This document shows, piece after piece, positions 25,318-33,478 of a DNA stretch of 34,508 nucleotides (its first letter is position 1; each line of letters starts with the position of its first letter). The position numbers and the translations under genes are program-made. The notes under the pieces are model-generated. The model did not search any database, had not been told where the DNA came from, and was given only the letters and a program-made list of their open reading frames with translations. The stretch comes from Candidatus Desulfaltia bathyphila (GTDB taxonomy: Bacteria; Desulfobacterota; Desulfobacteria; Desulfobacterales; ETH-SRB1), in the NCBI GenBank assembly GCA_014381545.1, contig JACNLL010000042.1, positions 1-34,508 of the forward strand, in the 5' to 3' direction.

Positions 25318-26160
25318 ATGAAAAATATTGTTTTATTTATTATCTGTCTTGCCATTTTGTGTGGGTGCGCGATGCAGCAGGATGTTATAGCGCTCTATGA
25401 TCGTACGACTGTTCTTGAACAGCGCAATGTTGAGCTGGAGAAGGATGAGGCTCAGCTTAAATCCCTGATGCAAGAATGCATAAAAAAACAGGGGAAAAAA
25501 GAGCGTCTTCATAAAACTAAGTTTGCAGATATGCATGTCATGTTAGACGGGATCAGGGAGGAAATCCGGGCCTTAAATGGAAAACTTGAGGAAGCCGAAT
25601 ACCTGTTAAAGCGGAAAATAGCAGCTCTTGAAGATGCGGAAGCAAAGAGTAAAGATATTTTAGATAAAGTTGAAGAAAGATCTGCTTTAAATTACGATCG
25701 CATTGTAAATATACAGCAATATCTTAATTTAGAGTCTTCAGGCTCTGATTCAAAAATCGAAACTGTTGGCAAAACCGAAAAGGGTTTTTCGGAAGATGAA
25801 GTTTACACATCAGCAAAACAGGCATTTGATCAGGGTGATATTGAGGCTGCTCGTGAGGGGTTTCAAAAAATAATAAAGCAATATCCAAAGTCACGGCATA
25901 CCGACAATGCACAATTCTGGATCGGCGAAATATACTATCGTGAAAAATGGTATGAAAAAGCGATATTGGAATACCAGAAGGTGTTAGAAAAATATCCGAA
26001 AGGCAACAAGGTGCCCGCTTCGCTTTTGAAACAGGGGCTTGCTTTTTTAAACCTCGGAGAAAAGGCAACTGCCCGTCTTATTTTAAACGAGTTGGTTGTA
26101 AAACACCCTAAATCAAATGAAGCAAAGATAGCAAAGCAGAAATTAAAGGGGCTGAAATAA
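25318..26160 (+). CDS. cpoB: CpoB (YbgF), Tol-associated coiled-coil/TPR protein, predicted lipoprotein form
   Basis: CpoB coordinates outer-membrane constriction with peptidoglycan synthesis at the septum. From ATG 25318 (280 residues) the protein begins MKNIVLFIICLAILCGC, with a plausible lipobox and Cys17; an ATG at 25309 is in frame. Residues about 25-125 form a long coiled coil. The C-terminal part has tetratricopeptide repeats typical of CpoB: YTSAKQAFDQGDIEAAREGFQKIIKQYP, then NAQFWIGEIYYREKWYEKAILEYQKVLEKYP. E. coli CpoB is soluble rather than lipidated, so the anchor is a difference. The stop codon overlaps the apparent ruvC start. Confidence 0.9.
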   Translation: MKNIVLFIICLAILCGCAMQQDVIALYDRTTVLEQRNVELEKDEAQLKSLMQECIKKQGKKERLHKTKFADMHVMLDGIREEIRALNGKLEEAEYLLKRKIAALEDAEAKSKDILDKVEERSALNYDRIVNIQQYLNLESSGSDSKIETVGKTEKGFSEDEVYTSAKQAFDQGDIEAAREGFQKIIKQYPKSRHTDNAQFWIGEIYYREKWYEKAILEYQKVLEKYPKGNKVPASLLKQGLAFLNLGEKATARLILNELVVKHPKSNEAKIAKQKLKGLK

Positions 26161-26690
26161 AAAACACAGCGATTAAGACCATCGGCATAGATCCCGGCCT
26201 GGCCTCAACCGGCATCGGCATCGTCAGAGGGACGGAGCTTAAGGTTGAAGCTTATTCCTATGGCAGCATAACTACTTCAAAAAATATTCCATTGCCAAGT
26301 CGCCTCAACAAAATCTTTTCAAAACTTTTTATCATTTTAAAAGATGAAAAGCCGGATCTTATGGTTGTAGAGGATATATTTTCTCTTCAGAAATATCCGA
26401 AGTCTGGTATAACTCTGGGTAAGGTGACAGGTGTAATTCTTCTTGCCGGGAACAAACTTGATTTGCCTGTTATCGAAGTACAGGTGCGTGAAGCTAAGCA
26501 AATTTTGACGGGCAACGGTAATGCCAGTAAAATGCAGCTCGAAAGGGCGGTCAGACATTTTCTAAATTTGACGACACCGATTAGGCCGTACCATGCTTCT
26601 GATGCAATTGGTTTAGCCCTTATAGGTCTTTTTCGATACCAGGACGGTTTAAAAACTCAAACAATGAAATCCCATAAGACAAATAAATGA
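26157..26690 (+). CDS. ruvC: Holliday junction endonuclease RuvC with an apparent non-canonical start codon
   Basis: RuvC resolves Holliday junctions with RuvAB. The reading frame clearly extends upstream of the first ATG/GTG/TTG-type codon (26292) to include the essential N-terminus KTIGIDPGLASTGIGIV. From the ATA at 26157 the product is 177 residues, the usual length. Catalytic residues are Asp12 (IDPG), Glu72 (VVEDIF) and Asp149. His146 stands three residues before, as in the H-x-x-D form known from Thermus RuvC. AAAGGGG (26145-26151) is a good Shine-Dalgarno 5-6 bases before ATA, and ATAA overlaps the cpoB stop just as ATGA overlaps do. An ATT at 26172 is the other candidate. The 3' end overlaps ruvA by 4 bases. 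Confidence 0.88.
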   Translation: MKNTAIKTIGIDPGLASTGIGIVRGTELKVEAYSYGSITTSKNIPLPSRLNKIFSKLFIILKDEKPDLMVVEDIFSLQKYPKSGITLGKVTGVILLAGNKLDLPVIEVQVREAKQILTGNGNASKMQLERAVRHFLNLTTPIRPYHASDAIGLALIGLFRYQDGLKTQTMKSHKTNK

Positions 26691-27310
26691 TAGGTTATAT
26701 TGAAGGAAAGTTGCTGAAAAAAGAGGATGAGCGCATACTGCTTCTTGCCGGTCAGGTAGGATATGAGGTTCTGCTTCCTGCATTTGTTATGGACAGTTTT
26801 AAGTCAAAGGTGATCGGTGACGAGGTTTCTCTGTATATTTATTACCAACAAACCGAACGGCAACCAAAGCCTGTATTGATCGGTTTTAATCTTGAGGTAG
26901 AGAGAGAATTTTTTCAATATTTTATTTCTGTTGAAGATATAGGCCCTCTGAAAGCAGTTAAAGCCATGAGCCTTCCTGTTCGTGAAATAGCCAGGGCCAT
27001 TGAATCAAAAGACGTTGCCGGGCTTAAGCGATTAAAAGGCATCGGGAACAGGACCGCGCAGAAAATAATTGCCACACTTGAAGGCAAGATGAATAAGTTC
27101 GCATTAATCCGCAAAACAGAAAAGGAGCGGGAGGAGACGCCTGTTGCCCGGGACTTTTCAAGGCAGGTGTTTGATGTGCTTGTTGGGCAGCTGGGTTACA
27201 GAGCTGGCGATGCCAAACGGATAATTTCTGAAGCTGTGAAACGCAATATAAATATATCAACGCCCGAAGAACTTATTGAAGAGGTATATCGTGGAGAAAA
27301 GACCCCTTAG
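26687..27310 (+). CDS. ruvA: Holliday junction branch migration protein RuvA
   Basis: RuvA binds four-way junctions and loads RuvB. The 207-residue protein has the OB-fold N-terminus ([19 protein letters not shown]), and domain II with helix-hairpin-helix motifs ([15 protein letters not shown] and [22 protein letters not shown]). Domain III contacts RuvB ([24 protein letters not shown]). ATGA overlap with ruvC and a 20-base overlap with ruvB indicate a tightly coupled ruvCAB operon. Confidence 0.95.
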   Translation: MIGYIEGKLLKKEDERILLLAGQVGYEVLLPAFVMDSFKSKVIGDEVSLYIYYQQTERQPKPVLIGFNLEVEREFFQYFISVEDIGPLKAVKAMSLPVREIARAIESKDVAGLKRLKGIGNRTAQKIIATLEGKMNKFALIRKTEKEREETPVARDFSRQVFDVLVGQLGYRAGDAKRIISEAVKRNINISTPEELIEEVYRGEKTP

Positions 27311-28340
27311 CGGCATGCTTTCCGGATCAAGTCTGCCTATTGACCGTGAACCGGAGATTCTGTCATTGCGTCCGGAAAGACTTTCAGAATATATCGGCCA
27401 GACAGAGATAGTCGAAACACTTAAAATAGCGATAGAAGCCGCTACGCAGCGTAAGGAGCCGATAGATCATGTCCTTTTTCATGGCCCTCCGGGGCTTGGG
27501 AAAACTACCCTGTCATATATTATTGCCAATGAAATGGGGAGCAATATTACTGTGACTTCAGGGCCGGCGCTTGAAAAAGGCGGAGATTTGATAGGAATTC
27601 TGACCCACCTTGAAGAAGGGGATGTCCTGTTTGTAGATGAGATTCATAGAATGCCAAAGACGGTGGAAGAGTTTCTATATCCTGCAATGGAGGATTTCGC
27701 CGTTGATTTTATGTTTGATAAGGGGGCGCATGCCCGTAGTCATAGATACCGTCTAAACACTTTTACCCTTGTCGGCGCAACTACTCGTGTCGGGCTGTTA
27801 TCGGCCCCTTTGCGGGATCGATTCGGCATATTAAGAAGCCTTGATTTTTATGGAGAAGAGGATCTTGTAAAAATCGGCAGACGTTCTGCAGAATTACTTA
27901 AAGTTAGTATTGATGATAAAGGCGCAATTGAGCTTGCAAAGAGATCCAGAGGAACTCCAAGAATTATAAACAGGCTTCTTAAACGTGTAAGGGATTATGT
28001 CCAGGTTCGGGCAGATGGAAAAATTACAAAGAAAACGGTTGAAGAAGCTCTATCTCTAGAAGGAGTTGATAAAAAAGGGCTGACTCATCTTGATCGCCGA
28101 TACCTTAAAACAGTAATCGAGTTTTATCATGGCGGTCCGGTCGGCATTGAAGCAATTTCTGCAACACTTCAGGAAGAGGCGGATACGCTCGTTGACGTTG
28201 TTGAGCCGTATCTTCTTAAAATCGGTCTGATTATAAGGACCCCTTCAGGAAGAAAGGCTACTGAATCGGCATACAGGCACCTTGGTTTTAGTGTTCAGCA
28301 ACCAGCAGAAGGTCAGAAGGTCAGAAGATTAGAAGATTAG
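27291..28340 (+). CDS. ruvB: Holliday junction branch migration ATPase RuvB
   Basis: RuvB is the AAA+ hexameric motor of branch migration. The product is 349 residues from GTG 27291, which has AGAGG just upstream; a TTG at 27276 is also in frame. Motifs are [12 protein letters not shown], Walker [13 protein letters not shown], Walker [11 protein letters not shown], sensor 1 [20 protein letters not shown], and the C-terminal winged helix with [13 protein letters not shown]. The normal end of the family is near YRHLGFSV. Beyond it the sequence [11 protein letters not shown] is encoded by a tandem octamer array (28307-28338), so the last ten or so residues appear to be repeat-derived. Confidence 0.96.
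   Translation: MEKRPLSGMLSGSSLPIDREPEILSLRPERLSEYIGQTEIVETLKIAIEAATQRKEPIDHVLFHGPPGLGKTTLSYIIANEMGSNITVTSGPALEKGGDLIGILTHLEEGDVLFVDEIHRMPKTVEEFLYPAMEDFAVDFMFDKGAHARSHRYRLNTFTLVGATTRVGLLSAPLRDRFGILRSLDFYGEEDLVKIGRRSAELLKVSIDDKGAIELAKRSRGTPRIINRLLKRVRDYVQVRADGKITKKTVEEALSLEGVDKKGLTHLDRRYLKTVIEFYHGGPVGIEAISATLQEEADTLVDVVEPYLLKIGLIIRTPSGRKATESAYRHLGFSVQQPAEGQKVRRLED
28307..28338. repeat. Tandem octamer array at the 3' end of ruvB
   Basis: Four 8-base units run head to tail: AGAAGGTC, AGAAGGTC, AGAAGATT, AGAAGATT. They lie within the ruvB reading frame and end on its TAG stop (28338-28340). Confidence 0.75.
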
Positions 28341-28371
28341 ACAGCAACGAGAAGCTCAAAGGTGAAAGCAA

Positions 28372-28399
28372 AGAGCATAGAGCATAGAGGATAGAGGAT
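28372..28399. repeat. Tandem heptamer array between ruvB and the SAM hydrolase gene
   Basis: Four 7-base units run head to tail: AGAGCAT, AGAGCAT, AGAGGAT, AGAGGAT. The region from 28341 to 28466 otherwise holds two copies of CAGCAACGAG (28343-28352 and 28454-28463) bracketing the array. No promoter is evident. Confidence 0.7.
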
Positions 28400-28466
28400 A
28401 GAGTAACACTCTTTTCTCTTAACTCTTTCCTATTTCCTTTTCGGAACGAGTAACCAGCAACGAGCT

Positions 28467-29276
28467 ATGTCAATAATTACTCTTATTACCGATTTTGGTG
28501 TTGATGATGAGTATGTTGGTGTCATGAAGGGCGTTATCCTTTCCATTAACCCTGCCGCAGTCATTGTCGATATTGCTCACCATATCGAGCCTCAAAATTT
28601 AATCCAGGCCGCATATATAATAAAACATTCTTTCAAATATTTTCCTGAAGGAACAGTTCATATTGTCGTTGTAGATCCGGAAGTTGGGAGTGAGCGTGCA
28701 ATAATCGCCCTTGAAATGAAGGGACATATTTTTCTTGCGCCGGACAATGGCGTTTTAACCCTTTTAATGGATGAAGCTAATATAGGCTTGATCGTTCGTG
28801 TTGAGGACTCACGTTATTTTTTAGAATCTGTAAGCCGAACCTTTCACGGAAGAGATATTTTTGCTCCTGTTGCCGCTCACCTGTCTAATGGAGTTGAAAT
28901 TAAAGCATTAGGTATGCCAATAGATAAAATAGATTTAGAAATGCTGTCTGTCAAATATGCAGGCATTTCAAACAGCGGCGAACTTGTAGGGGCTGTTGTA
29001 TTTATTGATCGATTCGGAAACCTGATTACAAATATAGATGCAAAGAGCCTTGATAAATTTTGTAAGGTCTGCAAGGAAGAAAAACTGGAATTCAGGATAG
29101 GCCAAAACAAAATTATTGGATTATCCAAAAGCTATAAAAGCGCACAGCCACAAAGCCCTCTTGCAATTATTGGCAGCAGGGGCTATCTTGAAATAGCTGT
29201 AAATTGCGGCAACGCCAGGCGCTATTTTATGGCCAACAGGGGGGATACGGTTACAGTAGTATCGAACAACTTATAG
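28467..29276 (+). CDS. SAM hydrolase/SAM hydroxide adenosyltransferase (DUF62 family)
   Basis: Characterised members cleave S-adenosylmethionine to adenosine and methionine with water or hydroxide as nucleophile; homologues include fluorinase and chlorinase. The 269-residue length and motifs fit: LITDFGVDDEYVGVMKGVI (6-24), VVVDPEVGSERAIIA with the conserved Asp and Arg of the catalytic D-R-H triad, FLAPDNGVLT, and TFHGRDIFAPVAAHL with the His. C-terminal residues about 170-265 form the beta-barrel part (VVFIDRFGNLITNI). There is no halogenase-specific loop that I can recognise. No good Shine-Dalgarno is visible. The gene lies between ruvB and the cell-shape set; whether it belongs with either is uncertain. 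Confidence 0.88.
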   Translation: MSIITLITDFGVDDEYVGVMKGVILSINPAAVIVDIAHHIEPQNLIQAAYIIKHSFKYFPEGTVHIVVVDPEVGSERAIIALEMKGHIFLAPDNGVLTLLMDEANIGLIVRVEDSRYFLESVSRTFHGRDIFAPVAAHLSNGVEIKALGMPIDKIDLEMLSVKYAGISNSGELVGAVVFIDRFGNLITNIDAKSLDKFCKVCKEEKLEFRIGQNKIIGLSKSYKSAQPQSPLAIIGSRGYLEIAVNCGNARRYFMANRGDTVTVVSNNL

Positions 29277-29295
29277 GTTTTTTTTAGAGAAGGTG

Positions 29296-30672
29296 ATGGC
29301 TCGTTATATTCAGATGCGGATATTTTATACATGGCTTGCAGTGATTATGTTGCCGGTAATTAGCTCCGGAGTTTCAGCATCACAGCATAAGGAGGCCGGG
29401 TTGAAAGCCGTTGCAAGCCGTCATCTGAGCAGGGCCAGAGCGCCGGATGTGCTTATTTCATTTGATAATGACAGTAGTACAAAATATGCGATGGTGGTTG
29501 AAAAGGAGACTCAGCAATTACTTGTCTATTCTTATGATGATTATGATGATTCCTTTAAGGAAATGTCTATCTTTAAATGTTCAACCGGCGAAATGGCCGG
29601 GGGAAAATTACGTTCCGGAGACAAAAAGACGCCTGAAGGGGTCTACTTTTTCACCAATGAGCATAAAAAGAGGGATCTTTCGCCAATCTATGGGAATAAG
29701 GCCTTTCCGATAGATTATCCTAATTTTTTTGATCGTATTGAAGGCCGTAGAGGCCATTCAATTTGGCTTCATGGAACCAACCAGTCTATAAAAGCAAGGG
29801 ATTCAAACGGGTGTGTTGTGCTGGCAAACCAGGATATTGATAAACTGGCAAAATATATTGTCTTGCATAAAACCCCTATTATCATTGTGGACAAGCTTTC
29901 GTATGCTTCTTTTGATGATAAGAGCAGGATCAAGAGCTCTATCTTTAATTTTCTTAAACAATGGAACCATGCGCTTGAGAACGGCACTTATCATGAATAT
30001 CTGGAGTGTTATGCTCCTGAATATTTGCCTGATATTTCCTGGTGGACCGAGTGGAACAAAGTTAAAAAGATTTATTCTGCGTCTAATCTGGACCTATCTG
30101 TTGGAATGAAAAGAAGATCAATTTTAAGGCATAACGGGGTTTATGTTATTTTGTTTGATCAGTTTGTAAGATCATCAGGCAAGGATTTACATGCAGGAAG
30201 CAAAAAACTTTATTTGGCGGATAAGGGAGGTTACTTCAGGATAGTCGGCGAAGAATGTCATGGAGCTTCAACAAACCAAAAGAATAACAATCCTCTTGTT
30301 TCAGCAGGTCTTAACCTGAAAAGATTGCTTAAAGGTAAGTATGAAATTGCAAACTTTGTTGATGGGTGGTTGAAAGCATGGTCTGCAAAGGATATTAAGC
30401 GATATGGAAGTTATTATTCATGCGATTTCCGTTTCCAGGGAATGAATCTCAAAGCATGGCTTAACTACAAGGCTCGCTTGAATCGTAAATACGATTTTAT
30501 TCATGTTTCAAAAGATGATATGATTATTCAAAAAGGAAAAAATAAGATTACAGTGTCATTTACTCAGACTTACACATCGAGCGCATTCAAGGCAAAGGGA
30601 ATAAAAAAGCTTATATTAATACAGGGAAAAGGTGGATGGAAGATCTTTCGAGAAACCTGGCAAAAATTGTAA
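29296..30672 (+). CDS. Exported L,D-transpeptidase/carboxypeptidase-fold (YkuD) protein with C-terminal NTF2-like domains, Csd6-like
   Basis: YkuD enzymes cut or crosslink peptidoglycan stem peptides with a catalytic cysteine. The 458-residue protein has an N-terminal signal or anchor (about 8-28). The catalytic domain (about 60-195) contains KTPEGVYFF, HSIWLHG with His159, and the catalytic SNGCVVL with Cys173. Two segments follow, about 210-320 and 340-458, each starting F-x-x-W-x-x-A and having a beta-rich end; the second ends GGWKIFRETW, like NTF2/SnoaL-type folds. YkuD plus C-terminal NTF2-like architecture is that of H. pylori Csd6, a stem-peptide trimming enzyme needed for helical shape. 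Start choices are GTG 29293, ATG 29296 and ATG 29314. The gene overlaps the next by 37 bases. Confidence 0.85.
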   Translation: MARYIQMRIFYTWLAVIMLPVISSGVSASQHKEAGLKAVASRHLSRARAPDVLISFDNDSSTKYAMVVEKETQQLLVYSYDDYDDSFKEMSIFKCSTGEMAGGKLRSGDKKTPEGVYFFTNEHKKRDLSPIYGNKAFPIDYPNFFDRIEGRRGHSIWLHGTNQSIKARDSNGCVVLANQDIDKLAKYIVLHKTPIIIVDKLSYASFDDKSRIKSSIFNFLKQWNHALENGTYHEYLECYAPEYLPDISWWTEWNKVKKIYSASNLDLSVGMKRRSILRHNGVYVILFDQFVRSSGKDLHAGSKKLYLADKGGYFRIVGEECHGASTNQKNNNPLVSAGLNLKRLLKGKYEIANFVDGWLKAWSAKDIKRYGSYYSCDFRFQGMNLKAWLNYKARLNRKYDFIHVSKDDMIIQKGKNKITVSFTQTYTSSAFKAKGIKKLILIQGKGGWKIFRETWQKL

Positions 30673-31508
30673 AAGCGCACACACCGCCAAAATCATCAAA
30701 ACCGTCAAAAAAGGCCGGTTCCTGGAGTATTTTGTTTTTAGGGGATCATGGGCAGATAATATCGATAAAAAGGCCCAAAAAGCTGGTAATTACATTAGCG
30801 GTTGTACTGGTTGTCGCTATAGTTTCTTTTTCCTGGTTATTAATTGTTTTCAAAAGCACAAGAGAAGATAATAAGAATTTGAGTAGTGCTTTGGATATTT
30901 CACGCCAGAAGGTTATGTCTTTGCGTGATGAAAAGGATCTGCTAATGGTGCGTCTTGTTGTGGCGGAATCCAAGATTAAAAATAAAGACGCCGATATGTC
31001 TCTTGATACAGACCCTTCTGTTGAAACCGAGGCTGATTCCGAAAAGGTTGACAAAACTGCTTCTTTGCCAAACAAAAAGCAGGTCGAAGAGAAAACAGCT
31101 TTTACCCGGTCTGAAAAGTTTAAGAAAACAACTGTCGAGGATTTTATTGTTTTATTTGAACCTGACACCGCTGCATTGAAGGTTGAATTTAAAATAGTAA
31201 ACACTTCTCAAAATGCCCAGCCTGTTTCAGGGCATGCATTCGTGATATTAAAACAAAGTGAAGTTGATCAAAAAAGCTGGTTGACATTTCCATCCGTGCC
31301 TCTGGCTTCAGGAAAACCTACCCTGTTTAAAAAAGGGCAACATTTTTCAATATCGCGCTTTAAAACCATGAAATTTAAAACACAGAATAAAGTCGATCCA
31401 AAACAATTTAAAACAGCCACTGTATTTGTATTTACCACAACAGGTGAACTGCTGCTGGAAAAGAGTTTTCCAGTAGAGATTAAAGAAACTGTTTCAAGCC
31501 AAACATGA
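30636..31508 (+). CDS. Single-pass membrane protein of unknown function with coiled coil and C-terminal beta-rich domain
   Basis: I do not recognise this 290-residue protein. It has a basic, proline/lysine-rich N-terminal segment (1-49), expected to be cytoplasmic, which includes SWSILFLGDHGQIISIKR. One transmembrane helix (50-72) is followed by a probable coiled coil (about 75-115, TREDNKNLSSALDISRQKVM), then an acidic low-complexity linker (116-155). The C-terminal domain (about 160-285) is predicted to be beta-rich and periplasmic (LKVEFKIVNTSQNAQPVSGHAFVILK). It overlaps the Csd6-like gene by 37 bases and precedes the Csd4-like gene by 21. Its topology is that of a scaffold joining cytoplasmic bactofilin to periplasmic hydrolases, a role filled by Csd5/Csd7 in H. 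pylori. No sequence similarity to those is claimed. Confidence 0.75.
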   Translation: MEDLSRNLAKIVKAHTPPKSSKPSKKAGSWSILFLGDHGQIISIKRPKKLVITLAVVLVVAIVSFSWLLIVFKSTREDNKNLSSALDISRQKVMSLRDEKDLLMVRLVVAESKIKNKDADMSLDTDPSVETEADSEKVDKTASLPNKKQVEEKTAFTRSEKFKKTTVEDFIVLFEPDTAALKVEFKIVNTSQNAQPVSGHAFVILKQSEVDQKSWLTFPSVPLASGKPTLFKKGQHFSISRFKTMKFKTQNKVDPKQFKTATVFVFTTTGELLLEKSFPVEIKETVSSQT

Positions 31509-31529
31509 TGGCATCGTAAAAGGACAACA

Positions 31530-33056
31530 TTGTTTAAGAAAAACAAACAGACCGGATTTAACATGGTCTGCAAAGCCATAATTATCGCGTTTTTAATTAT
31601 CCCTGTTTTTTTTCTGCCGGGTATTGCCTCAGCACAAAAAAGGGTTCATACAATATTTTTTGAGGGCACAGATCATGAACTTCATGTGTACAATATTTAC
31701 GGTGAAATTCCCGGGAAAACGCTTCTGCTTATAGGCGGCATACAGGGAGATGAACCAGGAGGCTTTCTTGCTGTTGACCATTATGCAGATATCAGCCTGG
31801 CTAAAGGGAATCTGATAGTCGTGCCAAGAGCCAATTTTCAGTCCATTGTTTTATATCGCCGGAAAATAAATGATGATATGAATCGGAAGTTTGCAGAAGA
31901 CCGTAAAAACAACTATGAAACTAAGATCGTTGAAATTTTAAAAAAATTGATTAATGAAAGTGATTGCCTGCTTAATCTGCACGACGGATCAGGTTTTTAT
32001 TCCGACAAATGGGAGGGGTCTGAAAGAAATCCAACAAGATATGGCCAGTCGATTATTGCTGATTGCGAGTTCCATGTAAATTCTGAAACAGGGCAGACAC
32101 TTTATCTTGGGGATATGGCAAGATCGGTAGCCGCAAAGATTAATAAAGATATAAAGGATGCCGCTTATTACTTTCATTTCAACAATCACAGAACAATTGA
32201 AAAAACCTCATTGCATAAGGAGCAACGCAAATCCGCAACATATTATGCTTTGTATAAACGCGGGATACCGGCATTTGGAATTGAGACCAGCAAATCGTTG
32301 CCCCTGGAGATGAAGGTGCGGCATCATCATCTTGCGATTAACGCATTTATGGAAAAACTCGGTATTGTTCTTGAGACGCCGGGCCTGAACCTTGACAAAC
32401 CTGTGCTTGATTATCTGATTATTTCGGTAAATGATTCTTTTCCGATAGTTGTTGAAAACCAGCAGACGCTGAATATTAATTCCGGAGATACTGTTTTAAT
32501 ATCGCATATGGAATCTAATTACGAAAGAGGGCTTTCTGTAGATATTATCGGCTACGGAACTCTTCACGATATGCGAAAAAAAATTAGAATAACCGGGCCT
32601 ACACGAGTTGTCGCAAGAAAAGATTTCTTTTCATGTGGAAGCCTTTATATAGCGATTAATAAAAGCAAAAAAAGGATGGCTCAAGGTATATCGATCACAA
32701 AAAGGCCGTTTTTGACCCAGCATATAGATTCCTTTAAAATAAAAATTAACGGCAAGGAACATATCTTCTCAAACAATAATAGTGTTAAACTGATCAAGGG
32801 CGATAGGTTTGAAATTGTTGATGTAATCGGCGGTCCCGGAGACCCGGCAGATATGATCGTGAATTTTAAAGGCTATGTCGGCAATACCCGTCATAATACC
32901 GGAGAAGACAGGGGGTATGTAATTAACACGGCCAGAGATCTTTGGAAACGTTATTCTCTGAACAAAAAGGGGATTGCCTATCGGGTGATAGTTACCTATA
33001 ATGAAAAGCAGGTAGGCGAATTGATTATCGATTTGAAAGAGCCTGTTTTACAATAG
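31530..33056 (+). CDS. Exported M14/M99-type zinc carboxypeptidase, Csd4-like, with a Gln zinc ligand
   Basis: Csd4-type enzymes trim muramyl tripeptide to dipeptide in the periplasm. The 508-residue protein starts at TTG 31530 with AGGA five bases upstream and has a signal peptide (about 12-35, ending ASA). The metal site reads GGIQGDEPGG: Gln72-x-x-Glu75, with the third ligand His151 in NLHDGSGF. M14 enzymes normally have His in place of Gln72; glutamine is the atypical zinc ligand described for H. pylori Csd4 (M99). N118-R119 in DDMNRKF match the substrate-carboxylate motif, and Glu252 in FGIETS the general base. Residues after about 275 form extra beta domains of unknown role, as in Csd4. 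Confidence 0.87.
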   Translation: MFKKNKQTGFNMVCKAIIIAFLIIPVFFLPGIASAQKRVHTIFFEGTDHELHVYNIYGEIPGKTLLLIGGIQGDEPGGFLAVDHYADISLAKGNLIVVPRANFQSIVLYRRKINDDMNRKFAEDRKNNYETKIVEILKKLINESDCLLNLHDGSGFYSDKWEGSERNPTRYGQSIIADCEFHVNSETGQTLYLGDMARSVAAKINKDIKDAAYYFHFNNHRTIEKTSLHKEQRKSATYYALYKRGIPAFGIETSKSLPLEMKVRHHHLAINAFMEKLGIVLETPGLNLDKPVLDYLIISVNDSFPIVVENQQTLNINSGDTVLISHMESNYERGLSVDIIGYGTLHDMRKKIRITGPTRVVARKDFFSCGSLYIAINKSKKRMAQGISITKRPFLTQHIDSFKIKINGKEHIFSNNNSVKLIKGDRFEIVDVIGGPGDPADMIVNFKGYVGNTRHNTGEDRGYVINTARDLWKRYSLNKKGIAYRVIVTYNEKQVGELIIDLKEPVLQ

Positions 33057-33124
33057 ATACTTGGCCATGTTGTATGAACGTACTTTTATGAGAGTGTTCG
33101 CTTTTGCGGTTCAGGAGAGGCATT

Positions 33125-33469
33125 ATGTTGAACAAATCGGATAATATTTCTATCATTGATGAGGGGCTGACAGTTGATGGCACTGTTTCTGTTAAAGGAA
33201 AATTGATAATAAAGGGGGCTGTGAAGGGAACGCTTGTCGGAGAAACCGTGATTATTGCCGAAGGCGGGGTTGTTTGCGCTGATACTAAGGTCGCAAGCAT
33301 AACAATGGGCGGCAAATTTGAAGGGGATCTCAATGCGTCTAAAGAGCTGATTATACTTTCAACAGGAAGCTGTGACGGCAGGGTCGTATGTAAAAGTCTT
33401 GTTGTTGAGGCCGGTGGAATATTAAATGCCGAGGTAAATTGTATTTCGAAACAGGAGCCGATAAAATAA
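33125..33469 (+). CDS. Bactofilin (CcmA-like)
   Basis: Bactofilins polymerise without nucleotide into cytoskeletal filaments that position cell-wall enzymes. From ATG 33125, preceded by AGGAGAGG, the product is 114 residues. The whole chain is a right-handed beta-helix-type repeat: strands of alternating hydrophobic residues with glycine turns (GLTVDGTVSVKGKLIIKGAVKGTL, then GGKFEGDLNASKELIILSTG). A short N-terminal tail and a C-terminal SKQEPIK tail flank it. A TTG at 33104 is in frame but less likely. It is the last gene of the 29296-33469 set and the orthologous type to H. pylori CcmA. Confidence 0.92.
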   Translation: MLNKSDNISIIDEGLTVDGTVSVKGKLIIKGAVKGTLVGETVIIAEGGVVCADTKVASITMGGKFEGDLNASKELIILSTGSCDGRVVCKSLVVEAGGILNAEVNCISKQEPIK

Positions 33470-33478
33470 AGAGATTCT

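Noticed and set aside
28343-28463. CAGCAACGAG direct repeats as a CRISPR or att site
   Set aside because: Only two 10-base copies, with no regular spacers, no cas genes and no integrase.
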